Shown: in pieces, positions 1 to 10,466 of the stretch
Layout: every line of letters starts with the position of its first letter
Position numbering within the stretch: the stretch's first letter is position 1
Assembly (NCBI RefSeq): GCF_002099425.1
Contig: NW_018344164.1
Location: 3,716,001 to 3,780,000 of the forward strand
Reading direction: 5' to 3'
Length of the DNA: 64,000 nt
From: Phascolarctos cinereus
Lineage: Eukaryota; Chordata; Mammalia; Diprotodontia; Phascolarctidae
Program-made: the position numbers and the translations under genes
Notes under the pieces: model-generated
What the model saw: only the letters and a program-made list of their open reading frames with translations
What the model was told of the DNA's origin: nothing
The model's database searches: none

Positions 1-310
1 TAGACATGGCAGGGCTTTAATACAAACTTAGAAAAACCTCTTACGATGCCAAGGTTCATAGGTTGTTCTCTAACCTTACATTCTCAAGGACTAAGAATCC
101 ATTTTTAACTGGAACTCACAGTTGATGTCTTGGGACTCTTTTAATTATCATTTTAAAAGATTTCATTAGTGCTCTCAACATTAATTTTTGAACAATATTC
201 TGTAGCATATCAGTTTTCAAAACGAGATTGTCTGTCTTCTGTCTAGGGACCATTAGATGAATCTATTCTCCTACAGACACTTATAAATGACATGAACAGA
301 TCACTCACAT

Positions 311-312
<2 letters not shown>
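1..312. other. Unassigned unique DNA
   Basis: AT-rich sequence with no recognisable repeat, splice-bounded open segment or RNA gene. Confidence 0.5.

Positions 313-354
<42 letters not shown>
313..354. repeat. (GT)21 microsatellite
   Basis: An uninterrupted GT run of 42 bases, read directly. Open frames through it encode only alternating Cys-Val and are not genes. It is probably length-polymorphic. Confidence 0.98.
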
Positions 355-358
<4 letters not shown>

Positions 359-840
359 GATATTGGGTCCAGTAGAAACTTATTGGGTGGCACTCTGTGT
401 ACCTCTAGAAAGCACCTATTTCCCTCTCCCCAAGAAAGGTGGTACTCTGGACTCTGTGGTGCCAAATCAATTCAAATCTGTGGAGACTGTTGGGATATTG
501 AGAGGGTGAGCAGACAGGGCTGGGGCCCAGGTTGTTGGGATGAGAAGGAGAGATTGGCACCGGCCTTGCTGTTCCCAAGGAGAAGTTCCCTCCACAGCTC
601 TTATACCTAATGGGGTGAAAGGAGCAGTGGTTCCTTGTTTATAATTGTGCTGGGCATACTTAGAGATGTCAGGAAATAAGCAGGTTGTTTGGGGATACAG
701 GAAAAGGCAGCGTATGTGAAGTTAGCCTTGGTGTACAGAGTGATATCAGACATTGGGCTAGAAGTTTCAGGATAATAGCAGTGAGTAAGCACAGAGGGAG
801 TGAGGAGCTGGGGGAGGGGCATAGTTCCTCCTTTGACAGA
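355..840. other. Unassigned unique DNA
   Basis: No repeat family or gene recognised between the GT run and the MIR fragment. Short open frames here lack any domain signature. Confidence 0.45.
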
Positions 841-955
841 GCAGCTCAGTGGAAAGGGCTGGGGGTTGGAGGGAGAGGACCTACATCCAAATCTAGCCTC
901 TGTCACTTATTACCTCCTCTGTGACACTGACCAAGTCATTAACCCGTCTAGGCTC
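841..955 (+). repeat. MIR/CORE-SINE fragment, sense
   Basis: Carries the MIR core order: head 'gcagctcagtggaa', 'aaatctagcctctgtcac', then 'accaagtcattaaccc', which matches the MIR phrase for gtgaccttgggcaagtcacttaacc. Diverged and lacking its 3' part. Confidence 0.7.
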
Positions 956-1855
956 CCGTTTGTTGATACTATTCGTTTGTTATTGTTTTTCTAGGGGGCA
1001 GGCATGCTCTTCTGGAGCGTGAGGTCTGACTTCATGCAGATGGATACAAATGTTGACCTTTGCTCACTTTGCCAAGGTGGTATAGCAACCCCTTTCCTGT
1101 TTCCTTGTGTCCACAGGACTATGAGTGATACAAAAAAAATCAACCTCTGAGAGTCATGGAGATGGATTCTTATGGAGGCACCTTCCTCCTTAGAAAGTTA
1201 GTAGGCTATGAGATGTAGATAGGTGCCATCCCTTGTCTTTGGGACAGATTCAATCGCAGTTGTCCTTTGGACTTCTAGGAAAGGGAAGTGGGGAATTCTC
1301 CTCTCATGTCCCCATCCCTCCAACACAGAAGCAATGGTGGCTATACTCTAACCATGTGGCAGCAAGAGTATACGCTTGCCTAAGCGAGGCAGACACTGGA
1401 CTTCAAGTCTCTGGCTTCCTTTTCATGTTTTTTTTTCTAATATTTCTGCCTTGAGCACAGATCAAGCAACTGGTCATCCTGAGAGAGATGTTTACAGCCT
1501 TTGTGATTCCCATATAAGTTTGACAGTTCTTGAGTTCCTTAGCTGGTGTTGGTTACAGTGGAGTCCCCTCCCTCCATGTTCTCTAGCTCTTGAATCAAGA
1601 AGACCCAGATTCATCCTCGAGTGGCCTAACACCAAAAGAGGGGAGGCAGGCTTTTCTTACATTCTTTCTGGTTTTTAATGCTCCCACCCCAGTGTTCTGG
1701 GGGAAATCTCTAAAATAAAGCTTAACTATGGCCCGCGTACAGTCTTTCCTAAAAGTGTTTAAGTGGGTCCTTTCATGAAAAGGTGTCAAATGGACATAGT
1801 AGATTTTGCGCATAGGGCAGGGGTGCCCTATTGTGACAGCCTGATATATTGACAT
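956..1855. other. Unassigned unique DNA
   Basis: Nothing recognised. A 147-codon minus-strand frame runs through 1595-2038, but its distal part crosses the duplicated segment at 1856-2040 and it shows no domain, so I do not call it a gene. Confidence 0.45.
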
Positions 1856-2040
1856 CAAACATAGTTTTGACATTTCTATTACAGGTATATATATGTTGGA
1901 AGAGGGAAGTCCACTGCGCTCTGTGCACTCTGCCATAATTAGCTCTCTACTGGTCATTCTTTTCATTACCTTCTTCATGAATTTGAAAAAGAACTGTGAA
2001 AGTCTGTTGTTTAGGTTGAAATAGCTTATAGATATCAAAT
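1856..2040 (+). repeat. Duplicated ~185-bp segment, copy 1
   Basis: Starts 'caaacatagttttgacattt' and ends 'tatcaaat'. It aligns along its whole length with 4262-4451, about nine bases in ten identical by eye with small indels. Flanks on both sides do not match. Both copies contain a polypyrimidine-AG stretch (tttctattacag) followed by a frame for a short hydrophobic segment (core VILFITFF). Family unknown: it could be a duplicated genomic segment or part of an unclassified repeat. Confidence 0.8.
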
Positions 2041-2110
2041 ATCAATACCTATTTTGTGTAACAAAAGAAATGCTTAAAATAGGAAAGTCTCATAAGTGTG
2101 CATCAACAAA

Positions 2111-2390
2111 TACGTATATATAATATGTATATGTCTAATATGTATATATCTAATATGTATCTATATATGTATGTGTATATATATCAAATATATAGTATAT
2201 GTAAATATATTATATGTAGTATATACATATATACATACATATGCATATACATATACATATGCATATGCATATACATACATATGTATATGTAAATATATTA
2301 TATGTAGTGTATACATATATACATACATATGCATATACATATACATATGCATATACATACATATACATACACACACACATGTATGTATAT
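2111..2390. repeat. AT-rich (TATACA)-type simple repeat
   Basis: Alternating tatata, tacata and catatg words over about 280 bases. Within it a block beginning at 2195 (gtatatgtaaatatatta) recurs at 2283, an 88-bp period. Frames through it give Tyr/Ile/Cys-rich nonsense. Confidence 0.95.
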
Positions 2391-2889
2391 CTATACTAAA
2401 GCAATAACCCATTATACTTATTGTATTTTCCTGGGAAGTAAAGTATATTTTGGGAGATGGCAGAACAGATTTTTCACATGAACCTTGGAACCAGACTATT
2501 GAAGCTCCTTACCATGTCCAGATATCTGATCCAATCAGATGCAGCCCCTTCAGTTCCTTTAGGCTCAACATGGTTGTGTTGGAGACCCTGTTCTCCTCTG
2601 AGTATGATATAGTAGCAGAAAGTACCTCCCATAGGAATATTAGTGAGAGAAAGGATTATTAATTGCCGATGATCTGGGAAGATCCAGAGTCCCCCCCACC
2701 CCTCCCTTTTTTAAAGTCCTGATTTCAAAAGGTCAGTCTGTTGAGGGACATTACTGATAATGAGATTGGATTCAGACTCTACCCAGGTGGGGAAGCCATT
2801 GGGCTCTACTGAGATTTGGATGGGGATAAATTCTTTGAATCGATTGCCCAAGGCTGGGGGTAACTTAGAAGTAAATGACATAATCAAAA
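2391..2889. other. Unassigned DNA left of LTR-like segment
   Basis: No recognised repeat. It may include the 5' part of the LTR-like unit that follows, but I could not place that edge. Confidence 0.35.
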
Positions 2890-3110
2890 TTCCCTTGAGT
2901 AGGTTTAGCTCTTTATTGTAATATTCATTTTCTCATTAATTGTTAACCAATCAGAGTTGATTGCCACCCTTGGGAACATCCCTCTTCCAATGAGCATATA
3001 AGCCCACCACCGTTATGGTCTTTGGTCTAAGAGAGGGAGACGGCCAAACGACCATCCTTTTATTAATAAACATGTTGACATTATTAATAAAATGATTCTA
3101 TTACCCAGAA
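2890..3110 (+). repeat. LTR-like fossil, possible solo LTR
   Basis: Shows the order expected of an LTR U3-R region: CCAAT at 2947 and again at 2987, a TATAAG box at 2997, then two AATAAA signals at 3065 and 3086. Spacing from TATA box to poly(A) signal is about 70-90 bases. I see no gag, pol or env next to it and cannot define its TG/CA ends. A cellular promoter-like sequence of other origin is the alternative. Old and incomplete. Confidence 0.35.
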
Positions 3111-3863
3111 ATTATGCCTCTAAAACTTTTTAAATGTCACATTAGCATTTACTCAGAAATCCAGATAGTCAGCTATATTGGCTGCTTTGGTTTAAACTCT
3201 TAAATTCTCCAGAAGCCACCAAGGCTGGAAATACTCATATCTCAGCATCATTGGATGCTGTCATAGAACGATACTCAGAGAAGAAATATAAAGGTAGAAG
3301 AAGACAGCCAGGGATTTGAGGTCTAGTCTCAGTCAAGCCAAGGTATGCATATTTGCCTACTGTCGTATATTTGAGTTGTAGCTACATTGCTGATGGTGGC
3401 AAGGGGTGGGGTTGGTGGAAGTAATAACAGCCCTTCCCTCACTTCCTCTTGCTGAAAGTCCAAAGGAGAACTGATGTTGGAACTGTCTTGAGAAGGAAGA
3501 CTGAAAGAGAGAGACTAGCTTCTTTTTAGAGCACTTATATCCTCCTAATGGAGGGACCTTTCTTTACAAGAACCCATCCCTTGTGATGCTCAGTGGCGAA
3601 TCCTCTTGCACACAACTTTTAGTCACAAAGACATATAGAGCTCATTCAGGGGTTGCTGTGTCAGCTTAGTAAAATGAAGCACCTGCCCCTCAGCAAGAGA
3701 CCAAAGGCATGGCCATCCCCTAGGGAGAGTGTGTACTTTCTGGGATTACCCCTGCTACATATGAAAAATGAGGGTGCTGGATGACAGGACTCCTGAGGAC
3801 TTTCCAGCTTTCAATCTGTGATTCTGGCCCCTCTGCTTCTCTGATCTTTCCCCTGTATGGTAA

Positions 3864-3866
<3 letters not shown>
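3111..3866. other. Unassigned unique DNA
   Basis: No repeat family, domain or splice-bounded frame recognised. Confidence 0.45.
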
Positions 3867-3910
<44 letters not shown>

Positions 3911-3938
3911 TGTTGTGTGTTGTGTGTGTGTATGTGTA
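3867..3938. repeat. (GT)n microsatellite, interrupted
   Basis: Pure GT from 3867 to about 3909, then GT interrupted by gtt and tat steps. Read directly. Confidence 0.97.
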
Positions 3939-4261
3939 TGCGGAGGGTTATAGGTATTTGTCTCAATAGGATTTATGGATCAGTTGTCAGAACACCCCAC
4001 ACATTGATTGCCAGTGTGGAATGGGCAGTGATAAAGTCCCTAATATTAGAGACTAGTAGGATAACTTACTTGAATTCTAGGTAGCTGAGACTGAATCCAA
4101 TTCCTCTATAGAAAGCCAAGTGTATGGAGGAGGAGAGGAAATCCTGGCAAATAATGAAAGGCCTCTCCAGAAATCTTTTGCCTTAATTGAATGCCTTTTA
4201 TTCAGCCTCTTTCTTTTTACTTTTGTATGCTTCACCATCAACAATTTCCACAGCTTGGGAG
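3939..4261. other. Unassigned unique DNA
   Basis: No recognised repeat. The duplicated segment starts at its right edge. Confidence 0.4.
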
Positions 4262-4451
4262 CAAACATAGTTTTGACATTTCTATTACAGATACATATGT
4301 TGGAGGAGGGAAGTCCAATGTGCTCTGGGCACTCTGTCATAATTAGCTCGGTACTGGTCATTCTTTTCATCACCTTCTTCACAAATTTGAAAAAAAAAAG
4401 AACTGTGAAAGTCTGCTGTTGTTTAGGTTGAAATATCTTTTGGATTTCAAA
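4262..4451 (+). repeat. Duplicated ~185-bp segment, copy 2
   Basis: Second copy of the unit at 1856-2040, same strand, 2406 bases downstream. Differences include a longer A run after 'aatttga' and scattered substitutions. In the shared 35-codon frame about three differences are silent and about seven change the residue, so the frame does not look constrained. Confidence 0.8.
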
Positions 4452-4564
4452 TGCTACTATGTCGTCTTAGGGTGATCTGTGAGTTCTGCCACATTTGAAA
4501 ATAGGAGTTTTACTTTGATGAGGGATCTTCCTGAAAATCAGGAAGAGATAATGATTGCATAGAC

Positions 4565-4745
4565 AGCTACTAGCCCTGAGATCGGTCCTGAGCCTTTTTA
4601 TTGATTCATAACAATCTCTCACTGCATCTGCCATATGTCCTTAGGCAACTTACTTAACTGTTTTGGGTCCAAGTTTCCTCATTTTTAACATAAGGAAATT
4701 GGTTTGCAAGTTTTCATCTAGTTCTGAAATTCTGATATTGTAACT
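4565..4745 (+). repeat. MIR-type SINE fragment, sense
   Basis: Contains 'ttaggcaacttacttaact', 'aagtttcctcattttt' and the 3' phrase 'ctagttctgaaattctga', the order seen in MIR3-like elements. Confidence 0.7.
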
Positions 4746-4839
4746 CCATAGTAATTTTTTTCTAAAATCACCTTCCCCCCATTTTGTTCACATATATGTT
4801 GTATATAGACATATATGTACTTGCTGTCACTCTTCTCTC

Positions 4840-4952
4840 CCCAACTGTGTAGAAAGTAAGCCCCTTGAGGGCAGGAGCTATTTTATATTCTCAGCAACTA
4901 GCCTGAAACTCAGTAGGCACTTTATAAATGTTTATTTATTGACTGATAGAAT
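4840..4952 (+). repeat. L2 LINE 3' end, sense
   Basis: Matches the L2 terminus: 'aagccccttgagggcaggag', then 'cagtaggcactttataaatg'. A 5'-truncated old copy, directly abutting an antisense L2 end. Confidence 0.8.
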
Positions 4953-5045
4953 ATTTATTAAGCATCTGATATGTACCAAGCACTGTGCTAGGTGCTGGAG
5001 ATATATAGGCAAAAACTGATGGTCCCTGCCCTAAAGGAGCTCATT
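4953..5045 (-). repeat. L2 LINE 3' end, antisense
   Basis: Reads as the reverse complement of the L2 terminus: 'tttattaagcatctgatatg', 'gcactgtgctaggtgctgga', 'ccctaaaggagctcat'. Confidence 0.8.
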
Positions 5046-6044
5046 TTTACAGAGAGCTATTATATCTTATTAATAAAGACTTCCAACCATCCCAGACCTA
5101 GTTATATATCCATCACCAACGTCACAGGGAATTTCTTTTTGTGTATGAAACCTTATTTTTCTTGGGAGATGTCTTAGAAGGAAAGAATGCAAGGATGATG
5201 TCTAGATGTGTCATCAGTTTAAAAGGTTAACTGTGTGTCATGAATGTGCTTGATTCAGAGATGGCACTGGTATCTGATTAAAAAAAATCAAAATTGTAGT
5301 CTCATTTCTGGCAAATACATTTTAAAAATCACGATGCATTCTACAAAGCTTTCTTTTTGTTTTTTCCCCCTCCTTTGTCACGTGCTTTGCTTAGCTGTGT
5401 TTTTCTTCTCAGTTACACGATGATGAATCTTCTTGTACTAGAACTTTAAGTTCATTATTTTGTATGTTACACAGCTGGGACTCAACTGTGAAAATGACAG
5501 ACTCTTATTAACTCTATAGAACATATCTTTACTTCCTGATAGATTTATAGGCCACATTGAGCCACCAATGGCAATCATAGCCCTGTGAACCCCAGAGGTC
5601 TATCTGGATATAGTACCCACCATTCAATGTCATAACAATCTAGCATCTGAGCTGGAGGGGAAACATATCTATGAACTTCTTAATAGAGTAAAATGAAATA
5701 TGGAAAGAAGATATACGAACAGATTTCTTCATTAGCATATTATTAGCATTTTATTTCTTAGTATAGTTAATGCTAACACTTAGGTATTTAGAAGAAATCT
5801 TTCCTCTCCCTAAACTTTTCCACACAATGCATTCATAAGCAAGTTAGAATTCTTTGATATAAAGGTATTCAATGGGCAGAAGGGAAAGTTTTGGGTAAAA
5901 CTATTAATATATCCCTTTCCTTGCAGAAAAGTCACATGGCACCTTAACATCCACATGCAGCAGGAAATATGGTAATTTTTATAGATTTACCTTTAAAAAA
6001 CTAGGCTCATTGGGACTCCATTATCATCCATCATCACCTCTGGA
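5046..6044. other. Unassigned unique DNA
   Basis: About 1 kb of AT-rich sequence with no repeat family or gene recognised. Confidence 0.45.
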
Positions 6045-6215
6045 AAGACAGTGTGGTATAGTCAACTGTAATCAAAGATGCTGTATTCTAAGGTCAGCTC
6101 TACCACTAATAAGCTGTGACCTTACCTGAGTCATTTAACTCAGTTTCCTTATCTGGAATATTGGACTAGACAGCTTCTCAGAATCCAAAAAAGCTCTAAA
6201 ATTCTGAGACTCTTT
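6045..6215 (+). repeat. MIR-type SINE, sense
   Basis: 'agacagtgtggtatagtcaa' head, 'gagtcatttaactcagtttc' core and 'agctctaaaattctgagact' tail are in MIR3-like order. Confidence 0.75.
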
Positions 6216-6249
6216 GAGAGGTAGGAAAGCCATGAACAGTCATCATAAG

Positions 6250-6485
6250 AAAATATTATTATAATTATCAAAATACTAATTTATTTAGTGTATTACAAAC
6301 TACCTTATATGCATTTCCCCATTTCCTCACATTGGCTCTGTAGGGCAGGTAGTATCATTATTATAGATAAAGAGAGGAAGCCTTAGGGAAGTTGTTACTT
6401 GCCTGGCCAGAGTTACTTAGCCAGTGATGGCTTTGAACAGAAGTCATCCTGATCTTAAATTCAGCCTTCCATCCATTCTGCCTCG
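6250..6485 (-). repeat. MIR SINE, antisense
   Basis: Antisense MIR order: 'atgcatttccccatttcctc', 'ggcaggtagtatcattatta', 'gttacttgcctggccagagt', 'ccttccatccattctgcc'. Confidence 0.75.
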
Positions 6486-6507
6486 CCACTTCTCTATGAA
6501 CAGAACC

Positions 6508-6540
6508 ATAGTCAGTCAGTCAATAAGCATTTATTGAGCT
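6508..6540 (-). repeat. L2 tail fragment, antisense
   Basis: 'gtcaataagcatttattga' is the antisense start of an L2 end. Only about 30 bases are kept before a sense L2 begins. Confidence 0.5.
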
Positions 6541-6830
6541 GCTAGGTTTTCCTTTAAGACTCAGATTAGGCACCGTGTTCTACCAGAAGTCTTTCCTGTT
6601 CCTCTCAACTGCTAATGACCTCCCTCCCAAACTTTCTTGTATTTATTTACCTAGCATATGTTTTATCTATTAACTTTATATTTGTACTACATATATGTAT
6701 ATTATGTGTCCTTCTTGTTTCCCTCATTAGTATGTAAGCTCCCTGCAAATAGGGATTGTTTCATTCTTTGTACTTACATATCCGGTGCTTTGCACAGGGT
6801 CAGACACGTAGTAGATTAATTTATAAAAGT
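6541..6830 (+). repeat. L2 LINE 3' region, sense
   Basis: Follows the L2 3' course: 'agaagtctttcctgttcctc', 'tatgtaagctccctgcaaat', 'cacagggtcagacacgtagt'. Confidence 0.75.
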
Positions 6831-6959
6831 CTTGAGCCTTAATCCCCTTAGAGAATTGAATCTTGGTGTTAGTTGCAATACTTTCTGAAGGACAAAAAAT
6901 AGATTAACCTGCATAAGGAGGGGACCTTCAGATATTGCTTCTACCACAACATCTAATTT

Positions 6960-7840
6960 GTTGAGTTCTCATGGATATTTTGAGGTTCGTCTGTAGCCCA
7001 AGGGCTTGCCCTCTGCTGGTTTAAGAATGATCGTGAGCTTTTGTAGAAATCTTGACTCTTGATCATGTCTTTAAACATATTTTGTAGGTGCTGATTTTTT
7101 CAACCCTCAAAAATGTGCTTCACAATTTATACTGTTTCTTTCCTTTATCTGCATTCTAGATTCCTTAAGATTGGCCTTTGTATAATTTCTGGTTGAAATG
7201 ACCTTACTTTGCATTTCTCTCACAAATCCTTCTAGTTCAATATACAAGTTGTTATGATTCAGCCATTTGTTCAGTGCTCCTTTGTTAAATATCATGGTGT
7301 AGGTCCGTGGGAATATTGCCCACAGAAGGCTTTTTGATTCTGTTTTTACACTTTACATAGTCTCCATTTGGCGATAATCCACTTTGGTTATACCTGGCAA
7401 ATCCAATCACATATTATCATTATTGTCAGCTTTTGCTATTTCTTGGTTCTGTAATGTCTCTATGTTCCAAAAGCATTTCTATTAGTTTTTAATCTTGTTA
7501 TCATGTCTGCTTAGTCCATCTATCAATTCTTTCTTTTTATCAAGGGGCTATTAATCTTGCTATAATTCCCCTAGGATATTGGGCCCTCTTATGCACTAAT
7601 ATTATAAGTGCTTTGTTAGGAAAGTCTCTAAATCTCTTGAGCATCTCACTCTTCTGAGAGTGTGAATAGGAGTGGTCTCACATACATGTGTTCTTTCTAT
7701 TGAGCTTTGATTTTATTCTTTCAGTAGATCTCTTGATAGAGATAACCTTAGCTTTCTCATTGACAGCTTTATGCTTGTTGAATCTTGCTTGGAGTATACC
7801 TAAATATTTTAAGTGTCTCTTTTATCCATTGATTCACTTT
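6960..7840 (-). repeat. R4/Dong-type LINE fragment, antisense, decayed
   Basis: On the minus strand near 7650-7815 one frame reads KYLGILQARFNKHKAVNEKA and then KSKLNRKNT. This resembles the post-palm segment of R4/Dong-clade reverse transcriptases (KYLGI..., LK..LN..N). Further along the same strand (7107-7295) come NNLYIELEGFV and STRNYTK, then APTKYV.RHDQ near 7070-7090, which recall the C-terminal part of the same family. The fragment has lost its reading frame in several places and shows no palm YADD box or intact endonuclease. The clade is from memory; another non-LTR clade is possible. Confidence 0.5.
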
Positions 7841-7918
7841 GATCTCTGGATACAAGTTCAAAGCCTTCAATTTCTATTTGTCTTTGGTTTGTACGAATAA
7901 TTTGATACTTACCAAATC

Positions 7919-7946
7919 TATGATGATGATGATGGTGATGATGTAA
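7919..7946. repeat. Short (GAT)n run
   Basis: Eight or so near-perfect GAT triplets, read directly. Confidence 0.9.
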
Positions 7947-9106
7947 GCATTCATGTCAATTTTGTTACAACCACAGTCTCTATTGATATTGATGAGAGGA
8001 TCACCAGGGTTCAGTGCCTTAAATTTCCTTAGTTAACTACCATAGTAATCCCCCAGCATTCTACATGGTATACTGGGTATTCATTAAATGTAGAGTAGAT
8101 GCCAGTGTTTGTTTGTCATACATATGGTATCTTTTCAGGCACCCATTATTTAAGCAAGCTTTTGTTCTCTTGTGCTCTCAAGAGGCAACTTTGGCAAATT
8201 CCTGGATTGTCATTGAGGAATCCTTTCTACAGTCTATCATTTGACCACCAGGGATCTGGTGGCATAATAATTCCAGGCAACGAGAGAGCCCCTGCCTTAT
8301 ACTGCAGGGTTGGGGAAGACTTTGCCATGAATTTACTTTGCTGAAGAATTTAGGCTTGAGGTTGAATTGTCACTTTTGATCTGGGTTGATGAGGCCAGCC
8401 ATAACGGCGATGAGCGCTCCACATTCTCTGCTATGACAGCTGAGCCCCATCACAACCCTGGTACCAGCAGGCAAAGCTTTGGGGGCAATAGTAAAACACT
8501 CCCTCAGCTCATAGTGTTGCCGAATGTCGTATCGGTGCTTGCCAAGTGTCACTTCTCATGTCTCTCTGGCACTAGAGGATACGAGAATTACTATAATGGA
8601 TCAGACCCATGGTCCATCTAGTGGCACATTACGCTTGACAGGAGTGCCAAGGGGCAAGTATCCACATCAACCTCAAATGGCCAGGGGCATAAAGCAATAC
8701 AGTAATCCTCATATAGATCCATCATCTCTGACTATCTATTTATATTTTTATCTTCCTTGAGTTATCTATGGGAGGTAAGGCATTCAATAAGTTTGCTATA
8801 CTCCCTGTCAAGTATTATTTACTTTTTTATTTATCTCAAATTTACTTTTCAAGTTTACAGGGCTGCCTGCAAATTCAGCTCACTTGGGGTTTGCTGATGG
8901 AGCCTGAGCTCACTTTATCCAGCATCTTCTTTCTTCTCTAGATTTGAATTGTATCTCCTCTCAGCCTTCTTTTAATGCCAGCCTGAGGAATTCATCTTTT
9001 TCTTTTGTCCCTATATAGCACCAGGTTTCCTTCGATGCCTGTCTCCTTGACCATTTGAGTTGCTCTATCAGGGTTCTGTATACATCTACCATGTCTTCCT
9101 GAGGAA
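7947..9106. other. Unassigned DNA, possible retroelement remains
   Basis: No family can be placed with confidence. A minus-strand frame at 8370-8552 has a dUTPase-like look (ELRECFTIAPK, IAVMAGLINPD), so an old retroelement is possible. Nothing else recognised. Confidence 0.3.
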
Positions 9107-9340
9107 GCTATGTGACTCAGTGGATAGAGCTCTGGACTTGGAACCAGGAAGCACTGAGTCCAAATTCTGTGTCAGACACTTACTAGCTGTTTGACCAAGG
9201 ACAAGTCATTTCTCATCTATAAAATGGCGATAATAATGGCACTGATCTCACAGGGTTGTTGTGACAATCAGATGAGGTAATATATACAAAATGCTTTGCA
9301 AACCTTAAAGCATTATCAATTGTTAGTTATTATTACCTAT
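9107..9340 (+). repeat. MIR/CORE-SINE, near full length, sense
   Basis: Complete MIR order: tRNA-like head 'gactcagtggatagagctct', 'cagacacttactagctgttt', 'ctcatctataaaatggcgat', 'cacagggttgttgtgacaat', then 'tacaaaatgctttgcaaacc'. Confidence 0.9.
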
Positions 9341-9639
9341 TACTGAGGTGCTCTGAGCTGAAAACAATATTCTAGAAAGAGCCATAAATATAACTGGGAA
9401 CAGAGAATTTGCCCCATTGTATCATTCTTACAGAAGACTTAGGGTCCTTTAAAATCATAGAACCAAGAGCACTTAGCCTTTAATAAATAAGAAGTTATTT
9501 ATAATAGGAAACTATCCCTATGACCTATCTCCCTTCCACCCTCACTTTACTCACATTAGCCCCATGGTCGATTTGAAGGAATGTTTTGTACCACTTGACC
9601 TGGGGATGGTTTGTGTTATCCCAGGTTCTAATAGTTCTT
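9341..9639. other. Unassigned unique DNA
   Basis: No recognised repeat or gene. Confidence 0.4.
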
Positions 9640-9735
9640 AAAGCTTTTAGCCTCAGTTTCCTCATTTTTAACATTAGGGGGTTATACTAGATGGTGCCTT
9701 CCGGTTCTAGTTCTGTGGTTCCATAATGTATAATG
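9640..9735 (+). repeat. MIR3-like 3' end, sense
   Basis: 'agcctcagtttcctcatttt', then 'gatggtgccttccggttcta' and 'gttctgtggttccataatg'. The head is missing. Confidence 0.7.
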
Positions 9736-10466
9736 GATGAACCAGGATTTTGCATAAGAAGAAGAGTAATACTATCATCTATATCCCTTCAAAATACATT
9801 TCAATATATAATCAGAATCTGGTTACATTTTTTGACCAATAGCAACTTGAGCTAATATCTTCAGGGAAAGATCTACAAAGACACCTTGATTCCTCTGTAG
9901 GATGTCATTGTGAGCTTGAGGCCAATAAACTTTCAAAAACAGCTCCAATTTTCCCATGTAAATGGATTCTTTGCCTCACATCAATCTTCAATGAATTTGA
10001 ACCTACCACTTTTCTGCCCACTCAGTGCTATGGATAAAAATACACATCATCCATACAGTACCATTAATGTAGCATATATCTTAGAATGTTGTAGAGCTCT
10101 CACTCAATTGACTTCCCCCAGTCTTTCCTTGCTCTTCTCATCCCCACTCATTCTTGCTCCTGAGCTGTCTTTGCTATGCTTTGCCATGCCCTCAGAATCC
10201 GGGGTGATAAGATTGGACAGACGATGGGAGACTTGTTTTGTTTCATTTGGGTGATGAGATGGCACGATTTTGTCATTCCATCTATCAGAGATTGATTTTG
10301 AAATTAAAGAAACAATTGCTTTAAATTGGATATATCTGCCTGGGGCACAAGTGACAAGCTGATGGCTGCACCTATAAAACACAAATTCTATATGATAATC
10401 AGCTAGGGCAAAGAGTAGAAAAATCTTGATTAAAAAAAGAAAGATAAAAAAAAAAAAGCTACCCAC
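9736..10466. other. Unassigned unique DNA
   Basis: No repeat recognised. The minus-strand frame that covers 10104-10649 continues through it but loses protein-like character after the donor-like site at 10465. Confidence 0.4.

Noticed and set aside
317-610. Open frame starting with a Cys-Val repeat
   Set aside because: Its first part is the GT microsatellite and the rest has no domain.
1805-1830. Possible hAT terminal inverted repeat (gcaggggtgccc)
   Set aside because: Too short, and no matching second end or 8-base duplication seen.
4120-4431. Small membrane protein gene (hydrophobic stretch VILFITFF)
   Set aside because: The related copy at 1856-2040 differs mainly by amino-acid-changing substitutions, and no start or splice context supports a gene.
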